Positions 1 to 12,135 of a stretch of DNA of 64,000 bases are shown here, one piece after another. Location of the stretch: positions 581,905 to 645,904 of the forward strand of contig PTFA01000198.1 of NCBI GenBank assembly GCA_003342895.1. The letters are read 5' to 3'. The notes below the pieces were generated by a model that did not search any database, was not told the origin of the DNA, and was given only the letters and a program-made list of their open reading frames with translations. A program made the position numbers and the translations under genes. Each line of letters begins with the position of its first letter. The stretch's first letter is position 1. Origin of the DNA: Casuarius casuarius. Its lineage: Eukaryota > Chordata > Aves > Casuariiformes > Casuariidae.

Positions 1-2768
1 TGAGTGGTCACAGCTCCTTTAACAAGTACCACTTCAGGATAAAAAGCAAAGGGCTGTGTTTGAAATGGTAGATTGGAATATGCAAAGCGGGAGGGAGTTG
101 TTTGTTGTCTTTGCCGTGGCGGGGAAGAGGAGGGAGCGGCCTCGGCAGCAGGCTGCGAGCCACCAGTGAGGCAGGCAGCCATCCATGGCGGGCACAGGCG
201 CTTCCCGCCCTCGGTACCTGCCGTTACAGGAGACTTCCTCTTTGTTGTAGAAGTTGCGCCAGTAAAGAAACTCGGCTTTCTTTTAAACCTTCGCTCTCCT
301 GTACTTGGCCTCTGACATGACTGTAAGGAGGACCGGTTTAATTTCCAACCTCAGTGAACTTGGAAAATCTGAAATGTTGTTGTGGTTCAAGGCTGTATGC
401 TTAGGTTTTGATTTTCTGCAGTTTGCTAACAGATTAGGGAGGTCTGACAAGACTCAATCAAAAGCTTCTGGGCGGCTGAGAGAAGTCTTGCTCTCTGACT
501 GAGATGAAAAGGTGACTTTTCAGGTAAAAACAATAGCTATCCTTAGCAGTACTGCCTATAATGTACTCTCTGTTGATCACTACTATTTTTAATGTATTTT
601 TGAATAAGAATGAGATGAAAATGCAGAGATGAAATTTTAGGTTTCTGGCAGACTTGAAAGAACGGGGACAACTGCTCTGCCCTTCTTGGGGAGCGGAGTG
701 GGCAGAAGGAAGCGGGGCCCCAGTGCCAGCGACGGGAATGTCTCCCACGTTCCCTGGGAGCAGAGGGGGATCGGTGAGAAGGGCAGAAGCGGTGCCACCT
801 CAGCAGGCTCTCCCTGAGGTTGCTGCCCTGATGACAAGGATGGCAGAACAACTACAATTTACGGCTGATCTTGAGCTGCTAATGATTTAGATTTATTTTG
901 AATATGGCAAACCAAACCAATGGCATTTTGGGGCTGCTTTGCATCCTACTCAGACATCCTTCTGGGGGGCGGGAAACTTCCAGGAGACAATGTCTCAGAC
1001 GTCTTGGCCTGCTCTTTGCCGTATCATAGCCCAGCACTTGGCGAATCCAGATGTGATGTGTCTTTATGTCCAGGAAAGTTGTCAAATCACTGTGGGGTTT
1101 GTGTAGGTGTCACTGCTGAACTAGAGCAAATATTTGAGTCCTGTTTGGGCTCAGAAGAAAACCTGCGTTTTGTTGGTAACATGCCTATTTTTATCTAGTT
1201 ATTTATTTAGTTACCCTCCAAATATTTTCATACTGAACTAAAATTACAAATTTTACATTATTTTTGATCCGAGTCTGAAGTCTCATTCAGGCAGAGCTGA
1301 CAGTGTGGGGCACCTGCAGGAGTAAGGGTTTGGTTTTGTGATAGTTTTTCCCCTTTGGCCGATGTCCAGTTCAGCTCCGCTTGGCAGAGACTGCCACAGA
1401 TCTCTGCAGTCTGGGTGTCAGCATGTTCAGGCAGGACGTTCAGGTTGGAGACCAGCTGTGCATTTCTAGCCTAAGTCAGGCAGAGTGGATTTTAAATGGG
1501 TCTCATCCCTTCAGTCCCTTCTCGTCCCTACTTAACTGCTGAATGATGAGTTTCAGGTAGATGAGGTGTATCTATCTGTCTCAAGAGTGAGATAAACCAA
1601 CATACAAGTATTTGTTCAGACCTGTCTTCAGGTAGTTTCAGAATAAAGGTAGCCACATTTAGCACAGGCTTTGGGGCTCGGGACTGCAGTGTGGCAGCTA
1701 GCAAGACAGGGAAGAAGGTAACGGCAATGAAACTCAGGCACAAAAGGTTGGAAATTGCACTCCTGTGACCTTTATTCACTTCATACAAAAGTAGAAAGAG
1801 TCATTAAACCAGAATGAAGAGAGTTCTCTGCCTTGGTGGCAAGTCATAGATGTGCAAAGGATATGTGCGCAGATACCCTAAAGTGTCGTTCAGGCAAGAA
1901 CTGGAGCCCAGCCCTGAGCTGACCTGGGGCTCCTGGACCAACAGGCAGAGGATGTGCGGCTGTGGTCGCTCCCATGGGCAGTTCAGGGCTGGGCAATTAA
2001 CACCTGTTGGTGAACTCAGGCCCTGAAGGAAGCTCAAGGAAGCCAAAACAACCTGCTCAATTGATTCTCTCCTGTTTGAGTGGATGCAGAATTATTCCTG
2101 TTGCCAGCTTGCAGAAAATACAAAGTTGCTTGAAACTTATCTTTCTCATTGGCCCTTAACATCAATGAGTTCCAAGAAGGCATCTGATTGCCTTTTGCCC
2201 ATACACTGCAATCCTCTGTTCTACCTTTTGCACAAAGGTTTGTCATTTGCTACTCAAGGACAGATGAGGAAAAGTAGCACCAGAGATCAGGGTATTTCGC
2301 ATATCAGTATATAGAATATTTCTTTGCAATAGATTTCTGTAGAGGTTAAGAATTCCTGAAGAATTCTTTTTTGGTATTTTTCAAGGATCCCTTTCAAAGA
2401 AAGGAAACATGCTTTCCAGTATTATATAATGTAATGAGTGGATATAGCGGTTAATAAAACTTTATCATTCCAATAACTCTGGTTTACAAAGTAAATGCTA
2501 TTATGGCTTTGAACAAGAAAATATGTAATACAGTGTTCCTCAGATAGCTCAGGAGTGGGTATGTAGAAGTAAATTAGAAAGACAGGACAATAAATCCATG
2601 AACCTTCTGGCTGATCCCAAACATTGCCATTTGAGTATTACAAATTACCTCACATGACTATATCTATGGTGGTTCTGTATGCTGGTAAATCATTTGCCTT
2701 GTTTTGAAGCCTGGAGTTGTTCTCCATCCCAAAACTTTACTTCACCGAATGCTTGAGGTTTAGAGAGA
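1..2768. other. Non-coding single-copy DNA with GC-rich patches
   Basis: No gene is recognisable here. Two stretches, about 110-240 and 690-830, are GC-richer than their surroundings and keep several overlapping frames open on both strands, which is what GC-rich non-coding DNA does by chance. The frames give low-complexity Arg/Gly/Pro/Ser-rich translations with no recognisable domain and no consistent splice boundaries. A small perfect inverted repeat (arms AAGAATTC and GAATTCTT, 2348-2368) is the only structure I noted. A distal promoter or enhancer is possible but not shown. Confidence 0.5.
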
Positions 2769-2812
2769 TTCCAGTCCTGCTCCCACTGAAGAAGTGGGAA
2801 TTTAATCACTGT
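2769..2812. repeat. Short relic of an ancient amniote palindromic repeat (half copy)
   Basis: The segment reads CCAGTCCTGCTCCCACTGAAG followed by a decayed AGTGGGAATTT. This resembles one arm of a short interspersed palindrome that I recognise from bird, turtle and crocodile DNA, whose core is like CCACTGAAGTCAATGG. Better copies sit at 25760, 45690 and 60198. Only one arm is clear here and the assignment rests on recollection of the family. Confidence 0.35.
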
Positions 2813-5800
2813 CTTTCAAGAGATCCATGAAAGAATTATTCCCATGAAAAAGGGGAGTTCCCTGTTGTCCTTGCAAAGGGGAGTGTGCAAGGAAGGTGAC
2901 GGGGGAGAGAGGGGGCTTTGAATTTCCTTAGAATTTATCTTTGCATGCCATAAATGTATGCAAAATGCTGAGGCTGATTAATAATGATTGAAATCCAATT
3001 ACAGGATTTCTTGACACGTGGTACATACACATTCTTCAGTGGCCCTATCACCTCATCTTCTTTATGCCAGAGGGCAGACATCCCCTATCTCATTGCTCTT
3101 CCCTGCATTGCCCTAGGCCCACGTTCTGGGTGATATAGGCTCTCTATTTCTAATTTGCTGACACCTCTCCTGCACTGATTATGCTAATTACATGTGCTTT
3201 TATGACCTCTCACTCTTTGTGTCTTTCTTCTTTTGCTTGCGAAGGTCCATTGGGAAGGTTAGTCACATCACTTCTTTCTTTTTCCCTTTGTTCTCTCCCA
3301 CTTTTTTGTTTTGGCTGTAAAAACAGCAATAAAGTAGATTTTGACAGCTTAGGGAATGACCTGTCCTATTCTTGGTTTCCAGGGAAATGGGTTTCATAGT
3401 GTGGTGGTAATAGCTGGCAACTCTGACCTTGGGGCTCTGCTGGTTTACTCCTAGTATAATTCCACTGTGCACAACAGAGTTAGTTTTAGTATGCATAAGT
3501 ATGCATGAGTTGAGAATCAGACACGCTGTTTTCCTGGGCTTTAAGGTTGACTGCTTTTAGTTATTACACACCTTAACAGGACGAGAAAAGGGGAAGATGC
3601 AATGAGCCTGACCTAATCCATTCTTCCACTTGGGGAGTAAGGAGGGAGAGAAAAATCTGTTTTTCCTAATTTTTTTTCCCTCTGCCCATCAAGTAGTCAG
3701 GTAGTTTTCAGCTGTGACTTTTTGCGACCTCTATTGTCCATTCACTTAATGGATTACAATATACTCAAAAACAATTAGACAAATTAATGGAATAAAAAAA
3801 CCATTGAGGCTACCAAAGACAGTTAGCAGCTTTGTCAAAAAATGTCCAGGCCGCAACTGCAGATGCTCCCAGAGCGTCCTGGGGAAGTGCTGCGGCTGTT
3901 TGCCGAGCTCTGCCACACTTCCCGTGGTGCCTGCGCCTGGAGGCTCTCGCAGATGGACAACCGCTGAGGCTGGAGTGGCTGCTCTTGTGTGTGGCACGGT
4001 GGGAGGCAGGGGAAAGCTGAAGGGAGGAATGGGATGAGAAATGGCTCCGGTGAACCTGAATAGGGAATCCCATCTGAGCAAACACTCTGCACTCCTCTCT
4101 GCATTTAAAAAGAGAACAGACTAGAAGAGAGACACCGTGAAGCAAAGAGTGGAGAGAAGAAAAATACCCATACTGAAATCACATTGTTTACTAAGTGACT
4201 TCTGCTGTAATGGCTACAACATTTGAAAATACACGAGGAGTCTGGGTGTTGTAACTACTGCCTGTGGTCCTTCTCAGAGTGGCTTTGGTCTTTACAAAGT
4301 GCTCAGTCAGTACTGCAGAAGGCTTTCTGGCAGCACTCTATAGCCAAACTTTGCTGACAAGTGATCTGTTTGCTTTTCTAACCAGTTGCCATTTGTGCGA
4401 CATTTAAAGTTGCTTCTTTCTTTCTTTAAGATCTGCAAAGCATTTGCGTAAGATGGCTGGCTATGTACAAGGACTAGGATAGAAGAGCTCTAGTAATAAT
4501 GAGTGCTTGTCTTATATTTGCCATGTGTGTGAAACAAGATTTTGTTACTTGTCTGAGCCAAATCCTGCTCTGGGGAACTTATGACATTAGTGCTGTGGGC
4601 TGCTGCCACTACATTCTGGTGGCTTTGTAAAGTTGGAAAGTGCTGTCATGTCCTCTGCTTCTACACTCCTCTCATCCATACATGGGCTAGGCATTTCTGT
4701 TTCACTGCATGTTGTTGGTAATATTAGGGAAGAAGGGTTTTGTAGCTCTCTTAAAATGAAAGGCTCTTATGCATTAGGTGTAATGGGTATGTAGTGCTCA
4801 CTGAAAAGTGAACTTCTCTCAGGTGATGAGACTTGTCATTTAAAATTGAAAATAAAATAGCTAAAATGATGAACGGTATTTGATGGTTCTTGTTTTCAGT
4901 CTTGCAAGTAAATAGAGAGTCAGAGGGCTTCCTGTTAAGCAGTGAAGTTATTGTTGTCTTAAGGCTGAAGAAGCTGGAGCTGATGTTCTGGCTCTGGGAC
5001 TCTTGCCAGTGGTTTCAGTGGAGGAGGATGGATTCCCCCCCAGAGCCTGTTCAACACCACTGTAGTAACCTTAACCATTAGCATGTTCAGGAAGGGCCTA
5101 TGTAAGTTTTTGCCTGAAATCTTGTTGATTTACTCAGTATGTCTGTCAAACCAGTCTGCCGTGTATTGCCACACACACAAACCATGTCATCACTTTATGT
5201 TGTTACCTTCCTATCCATGGGACGATATCACAAATTGCGATGAGGTCACTTGCAGAGAAGACTCCCCTGGCCTGATGTGTGTGTTGCCAAGAAAAACTAG
5301 TAACACTGATGTCTGTGTCTTTGACAGTTAGTCATGCATGCAAGAGAGACTGTATATATGTGTAGGCTTCTTTGTATAAGATTATTTTTTACTGATTAAT
5401 ATCCTTAACCTAAGTCCAGGCCTAATTCTAGGTTTCTAGGGAAAAAACAAGGGCCTTCTACACTGGTGTATGCCACCTAGGGGACTGTCTGAATTACGCT
5501 ATTGTTTATTAGGCATGTTCCAGCCCCTAGTAAATAGTTGTGATGTTTTTTTTGGCTGGCTTATCAAGGAAGAGAGAGAGTAGAAAAAGATGCATTTTAT
5601 GTAACTCTTTTTTTTTTTTCTTTTCAATAACAGACTTCCGCTGAAAAATATGCTGTGCTACTTATTGTTGGTAATGCTTCAATTTTATTGAAAGGAAATA
5701 TTACTGTGTGGACAGATTGGTGTTTGTTTATGCTGTTTAACAGTGCTATGCAACTGTTTTATGCGCTTACACGATATCAAACATGGACTGCTCTTCATGT

Positions 5801-7904
5801 TATGTGCAATAAAAAAAGTGATTTTGGACACTCCAGAAATGAAGTGCTGCCAGCCTTGTTGTATTCTCCTGTGCTTGTGAGGGGGGAGTGTCTTGTTCCT
5901 AATGTGAATATTAAAAAGCAGCATGGCTAGCTAGAGTTAAACATTCAGGATGAGACATTAACTTATACCACATGTGAAATGCAGCTGTTTCTGCTGAGGC
6001 TTTCATCAGTCTGTGCCAGGAAGATTGGTGGGTTTTAATATGTGGTCTCAAGCAGAGCCAATAGAAATGTGTAGAAAATGTGTGTGAAATCAGTGTGTAT
6101 CTATGGGGGGTCCTTGGGCTTTCGTGTAACATTTTCTCTGTATTGATATAAATAACAGTGATAATACCTATCTCATCACAAAATGCCTTTATTTCCCAGG
6201 TGCATGTGAAAGGCAGGAAGGAGTGATCAGACAAGTGGATCTGGCTGATCATAGTAACCTCTGTGCCTACATGCTAAGTCACATCTTGCTTTTGTATTAG
6301 TTGATCAGAACAAGCAGAAAGATGAAACCATGAACTAAAATTCCTCTGCAGAAAAATATATGAGACATCTGAGAGTGGCTGGTCACAAAGTCATGGAAAA
6401 CCAATGTTTCTGCCTCAAACTTTTAATGCCACTTACCATTTTGGTGCTAAGGATGACTGTGGATCAAAGAACTGCTGAATCACAGCCCCTAAAAGAGTTA
6501 TTGCTATGACTGTGGGGAGGAACGGGCAGATACTTGAAAGCTGATCTGCTAATAACCTAAATTGCATAAATTCATCCAAAGGAAGGGCTAGGGGATGGGG
6601 AGGGACAGCCTGCTTCTAAAGCTATGATGGGATCCACACTTTTCTTTGCAAGGGAGCTGGGGGCACTGTTGAAATTGCGTGGATTGTACTCAAATATGTT
6701 TCTGACAACGGTGCCTGGATGCCGTGCGGACGTCATACTGCCTAATTAACTGCATGTGCAGCCCTGAAAAACTTGAGGCTAAGGCCTCAGCTGGGATCCT
6801 TGGGGCCTCGCAGGTGAGGCCTTCCTAAAGGAATGCTAAAGAAAAGCCTTCCGCTAACTGTGCCAGGAAGAGATGTGATAAGCCTTTCGCAGCTGGGAGT
6901 CGCTCCTATATGCGTGTGTACGATGATAACATACCAAATTTGGCAACAACAGTAGAGCAGACCTCGAACGGAAGAGGAGTAAAGTTCTGCCTTTGTGCGT
7001 AGACATAATAGGATCTGGTAGACATAAAGGACAGCTTTAGAGTAGTTTTTCACCTAATACAAAGACAGGGGAGTACGGGGAGAGAAACAGGAAGACAAGA
7101 GAAGTGGTGGAGGCTTAAGTGTGAATTCTTTTAACCCCTGTTAAGCGATAAAAGCAGCTCAGACTTTATCAGTGCTCTGTAATTTTCAGAAGTGTGAAAG
7201 GAAGTGCAAGTGGCAAAGAGGCAAAGGCTCATTTTGTAATGACAGCCTGTGAGAGACTCGCGTCGTTGGAACAGACTTGTCACCAGAGAGCAAATGGAGA
7301 CGAAGTCGGGGAGCAAAACGCAGTTGACTCCACACAGGAAAAGCTGTAGGGAAGACCTGAAAGGTAAACACTGGTTCAGCTCAAGCAGGAGGCAGTGTGA
7401 TGTGGTGAACAAGGCAGAGGAGCGGCAGCCTGGATCCCCAGCTTCTGCTTATACCTCTGCCAACCACAGGGGCAAATCACCAATGCGCTCTCCACATGAG
7501 ATTCTTGTTGTCCAAAACAGGAGAAGAAGTCTTGTCAGGTGCGTGCCAATCCTTAATGAAGCAGTGTATTATAATGACTATATTATGGGGGTGCCTACCG
7601 CCCCGTCCTTGCAGACACAGGAAATAAAAAGAAGAAAAAATCCTCTTCTGCCTAAACTTCAGTGCAAGCATTTCCCTTTGGATGCTGATGCCATAACACT
7701 TAAAACCACAGGTCCAAAAGGGGAAAAGATTTCATTGATGATTTTCAAATACAATCTAAAATTCCAATTAAATCTTTGTTAGCACAAACACACACAATCA
7801 CTTGGAGAAAGAGCAGTTTTACCTACTAAAGATCCTCAAATGAGCATTAGCTGTGTGAAACTTACTGAGGCCTGGCACAGCAAGCTTGCCTAAGGGTTGT
7901 GCTG
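2813..7904. other. Non-coding single-copy DNA
   Basis: No gene or repeat is recognisable over most of this stretch. A GC-richer patch at about 3840-4030 opens several overlapping frames on both strands with no domain in any. A poly-T run lies at 5608-5619, followed by a CAG; it resembles a splice acceptor but no exon with a donor follows. A hairpin with 9-bp arms (AAGGCCTCA / TGAGGCCTT) occupies 6781-6823. The frame at 7249-7782 on the plus strand is 177 codons long but shows no recognisable protein. Confidence 0.5.
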
Positions 7905-7975
7905 TAACACAGCGGCCGGGAGCCTCGAGCCCCCGCGAGCGCTTCGCTTTGGCAGCCCTCCGCAGCACTGCAAAC
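7905..7975. other. Small CpG-dense cluster
   Basis: About eight CpG dinucleotides fall within roughly 65 bases, including GCGGCCGG and CCCGCGAGCGC. The flanking DNA is AT-rich and CpG-poor. It is far too short for a standard CpG island. It could be a regulatory spot, a remnant of a promoter-proximal element, or chance. No TATA box or gene start can be tied to it. Confidence 0.3.
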
Positions 7976-10900
7976 ACACTGCTCTTTCTCAACCTGAGAA
8001 AGTCAGCAGCAATACCGATGAACAGCATCAAACACCGAGCCGCCTTTCCACCCAACATGCTGTGGAAAGACTTAACAAGAACTAAAGAGCTTCCTGCAGG
8101 GGGCTGTCTAATTCCCATCAATCTCCCTAAGAGCAAAGGAGAAAGAAGGAAGGTTTATTACTAGCTCTGTGGGTTTTTTTTTCTTTTCCCTTTCAATTTT
8201 TGGTGTTCAAGATTCATGCTTCTGGCAGAAGAGGTCGATCAGCTCTAGCAGCCTTCTCTCTGAACCTCCCTGCTGGTGCCGTCCTTGTTCCCTTGCTCTC
8301 TATAGTGCTAGAGCATACAGGTTACCACATTTTGTTTTCAACAAAGCTTTGCTTTTCTGCTCTCTGTGGAGCAGCGTCATTTGTTCGTGGAGGCCACAGC
8401 AAACTTTTGCTTTTTGGCCAAACTTTCTCTTTTAGTTCAAAACTTTCTACAGACATAATTAAACTTAACTAGAATCATAAATGGGGCTGGACAAGTAACT
8501 TGTCAGGATTAATGTATTAGATTATTTTTGGATTTTTTTCTTCTTTTACAAATGGTTCTGGGAATAGACTGATTATTTTCCTCCTGTTTAAACGTCTGTT
8601 CAGAATCTTCAAGAAAGTCATTTAATGCATTTGTCATAAATTCAATGCACAGATTTTCAGGCTTTCACTGCATGCATAGAACATAGTGTATTTTTGTTTC
8701 TCAGTTGAGTGAACTTGGTTGTTTCAAATCATGTTTCCAGTGCAAATACTAGCAATTCACTTTTCATGTCTGTTCTGCAATATTCATTTAAAGATAGTCG
8801 TTTCAGAAAATATTTGTGCCAGATAAACTGCTTGCTTGAATATTTGTGGAAAGCAAATACAGGGTGGGAAGTGGGATCAGGCTGAAACAATCAAAATTGG
8901 TTTAGTCAGAAACTCAGGCAAATGTTGACAGAATGTTATTTGTTGTTCTCTGTGCTCTAAAAGTTTTTTTTTCTATGTAATTAGTTAATGGCAGAAATCA
9001 GCTATTTTGTATATTTGTAGAAATACTACACAGAGGCCCCTGCTTCATGATTCGTGTCAGTTCAAAAATAGCAGGAACATACTCTGGAATAACACAAGTT
9101 TTCAGTAGAATTGGTGAAGTTTTTAGAAAGGGTAAGCTTCTTGTATTGTGTGCTAGTAACAATCTTTTGGTGGCTTTGTTATTCACTTATTTGCTTTCAC
9201 CACCTTTTCCAGTACTTCAGAAATATGGTAGAAATATTCTTTTTCTACTGAAAAGAGTAGAGCTGGTGGTGATCTGTCTTCAGAGCTGCTACCACACAAT
9301 TGGCATAATAGTCTTAATTTCCTGAGGGCTGAAGCTCATTACTGTAATAAGTCTAAACTATGAAAACTGTTCACATCTCCAGGATTTTTCAGACCCTGAG
9401 TCTGATGCTATGTATAGTAAAAGTGCCTTAGCTCTATTTACAGCCAAAGAGAAGCGATAAGGAATTATCTTGGGCAGCAGTTTCACTGGCCCTAAAAGAA
9501 TTTATGGGACAATAGGAAGAATCAACATTTCCAGGGTAATTTTAACAGACCTTTCTTACTGAAACTCCCTAATGTGCCATCCTCTGTGAGTTAATGTAGT
9601 CATGGTCAAACAAGGGATATTTTTATATATGTAAATGTTTTGGTTGTTTGAAAATTAAACACATTCTTAGATTTCATATCCCAGTGCCAGCAGCAGACCT
9701 GCTGGAGTGTTCCTAAAAGGATAAATTGATAAAAGTCCTAATAGGGGGAACTCAACAGGAAAAAAACAAAATGAATTAGCTTGCCGAGACATGGCTAACA
9801 TCATTGAGTTTATGTATGTTTCATTAAACTGAGACTTGACAGCTTTATGAGGAAACAGTGGGGTTTGCAGTGTATGAAGAACCTGTAATACTGCCAAAGC
9901 TGATCAGGTCCTGTGCCATACAGCTTATTTAATAGACAAATATTTGCACAGTGAAATGTCATTTTAAACGACTGGTTTGATAATCCCTTAAGCTTTTAAA
10001 TGATCTGCAAAGTCTGGAAATTCTACCCTGGTGTTTAAAATCCACTGGCACATTAGATACTGAAAGCCAACAAAAAAGGATGGGCTAAGCTTTGTTCCTA
10101 AATTATGGATTTTTTGGTGACTCCTGCCACATCTTTTACCCATCATTTTTCTGCCATGTTTGTTGAGGAACAGATCTGCAATTGGGCTGATGTCTGTTCT
10201 TTCTGTTGCAGGTGCAATTTGTTCCTCCAGAATATGAGCCTAGATTCTTACATGTGGGGGAATTTGCACATTTTGGACAGCTTGCTCTGTTTTAATGATG
10301 TGGTCTACACCCACATTCAGTTTGCGGGCCGCTTACTTGGATCCGCATTTGTGCTTATGCTGTGGGTCTAAATTTTTTCATGTTCAAACTGGCCTTGCCT
10401 GATAGATGAATAACAGCGATGAATAAAACCAGTGCTGCTCTCACAGTTTTGTCTTCTCAGTGCCACCTACAATGTGAAGAACACTGTTAGCTAACAGTTG
10501 TGCAGCCACAAGTTGGTGAGTTCATCAGAATTAGTCAGTAAGTTAATCAGCTATTTGTGACCAACCGAATGATGCAGTCAGATTCTTGCAGTGCATTTAT
10601 CCCTCTGCAACCTCACAGTCTTGGTAATTCAGTGCGGACCTATGTATAATATATGCATCTGACCATAACCGACAGCAGTTAGAGGCGGTTAATGAGTAAA
10701 ACTAGTTCTGGTTTGACTGCATTTTTAAAGATGAAATCATAGTTTCAAATCCCATCTTGGAACAGCTGCTGTCTAGAGCAAAACTTTCATTTTCCTTAAC
10801 TGAACTGGGATTGGGTCCTTTCATTTCATCCTTGCTCTTTTAACCTTTACTGCTTCTCTGATCCATGACCTTATCTTGCTTTTTCCTCCTTCTTCTCCCT

Positions 10901-11959
10901 GAAAGTCAGTGGCCAGTTTGATCTTGTAAAGAGAAAGATATCATAACATAAGAGGTCTGTTTGATCCTGCTTAGTTGAGAATGCAGATCAGAAAAATCTG
11001 ATAATCAAATAGAGAAATAGGAAAAATAATCCAAGAAAGAAAAGGTTAGAGTCCTGATAAGATAGCAGTAACACAAAAAAGAAACAAGACCTCTTTTCCT
11101 CTCCCATACATGTATTTAACAGAGAGGTGAAGACACAGCAAATGGTTTAGTAAATATCACAAAGATAATCAGAATCAAATAGTTACAGGGAGATTTAAAT
11201 AATAGCAAAGCTATCCAGATCCTGATTACAAATAGTATCATGTATCATTAAGTACCTGTACCCCTTAAACCATATATTAAAGAAAGCTAAATTTCACAAA
11301 TTCACAAAACTAAATTTGCATATGACAAAGCAATAGTTGGCAGTGTGAATGATCAGACTTAGGGAAAGATGCCCTCCACCTCATTTTAACACTAATTGCT
11401 ACATAGCAATGTGTCAAGAGTGGGTAAAGAAATTTAGCAGGGTGAGAAGCAGGAAGGAAAAAAAGGTCTTGAAAACTGCATTAATGGAAACAGCAGGCAG
11501 GTGGCAATAACCAAATAGCTTTAATTGTCCAAGAAGCTCAGGGGAATCAATTTGCTGTGATTATTACCTAATGTTGTAAGGAAAAAATAGCAAATTAAAT
11601 AGAATGACACAAATGGTAGTAAACCATACCATAGGATTCCCATAGAGAATTCTCAGCAGCTCTTTCCTCAAGGACACACTGTTTTGGATAATTTTGTCCT
11701 GGAGAAAGAAGAATGGAGATGCCACTCAGAGAGTGAAACACAGTTATTATTAGTGCATACATGCAGCTATAACCTAGTAAACCAGATGTATTTTGCTTTT
11801 GAGTAGACTGGAAAACATAGAGTTCTCCTTGAACTCCTTTAATAATATTTAATAGCTTATGCTGAAACAGAACATTGCCAGCACTGATCAGTATACTGTG
11901 GGGTCTCCTAGGATGAATCTCTCTAAATATTTGCTGTTGGAGATGTTCTGTATAAATAA
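7976..11959. other. Non-coding single-copy DNA
   Basis: I see no gene or clear repeat. A 17-base perfect inverted repeat (TTTCTCA-ACC-TGAGAAA) lies near 7985-8001. The frames at 7886-8164 (plus) and 7819-8136 (minus) overlap on opposite strands and give no recognisable protein. A pyrimidine tract ending in CAG near 10211 resembles a splice acceptor, but no convincing exon follows. The remainder is AT-rich and intron-like. Confidence 0.5.
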
Positions 11960-12135
11960 ATACCCATTGATAGAGGAAGGACTGGCTTCCTGGACCAAAA
12001 GGTGAAGTATTTGCTGGGAATGTGAGAGACTGGGGTTTAAATTCCTGGTACGAACCAGACAGACCAGGTTTGAACCTGGATCTTCCACATCCTCAGGAAG
12101 TGCCTTAATCATTAGGCTCTCAGCTAATCACAGGC
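11960..12135 (-). mobile_element. Ancient tRNA-derived SINE relic (minus strand)
   Basis: Read on the minus strand, about 12126-12063 resembles a tRNA head. It has an A-box-like block GCCTAATGATTAAGGCA (12117-12101), then GGATGTGGAAGATCC, then a B box GGTTCAAACC (12076-12067) that fits the RNA polymerase III consensus GGTTCRANNCC. The order and spacing match the tRNA-related heads of old amniote SINEs (MIR/AmnSINE type). A degraded body continues to about 11960. It is too decayed to be a working tRNA gene. A similar head lies on the plus strand at 51115-51215. Confidence 0.55.

Noticed and set aside
12063..12126. Functional tRNA gene on the minus strand
   Set aside because: The A-box region is degraded and a cloverleaf does not form convincingly. 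A SINE head explains it better.
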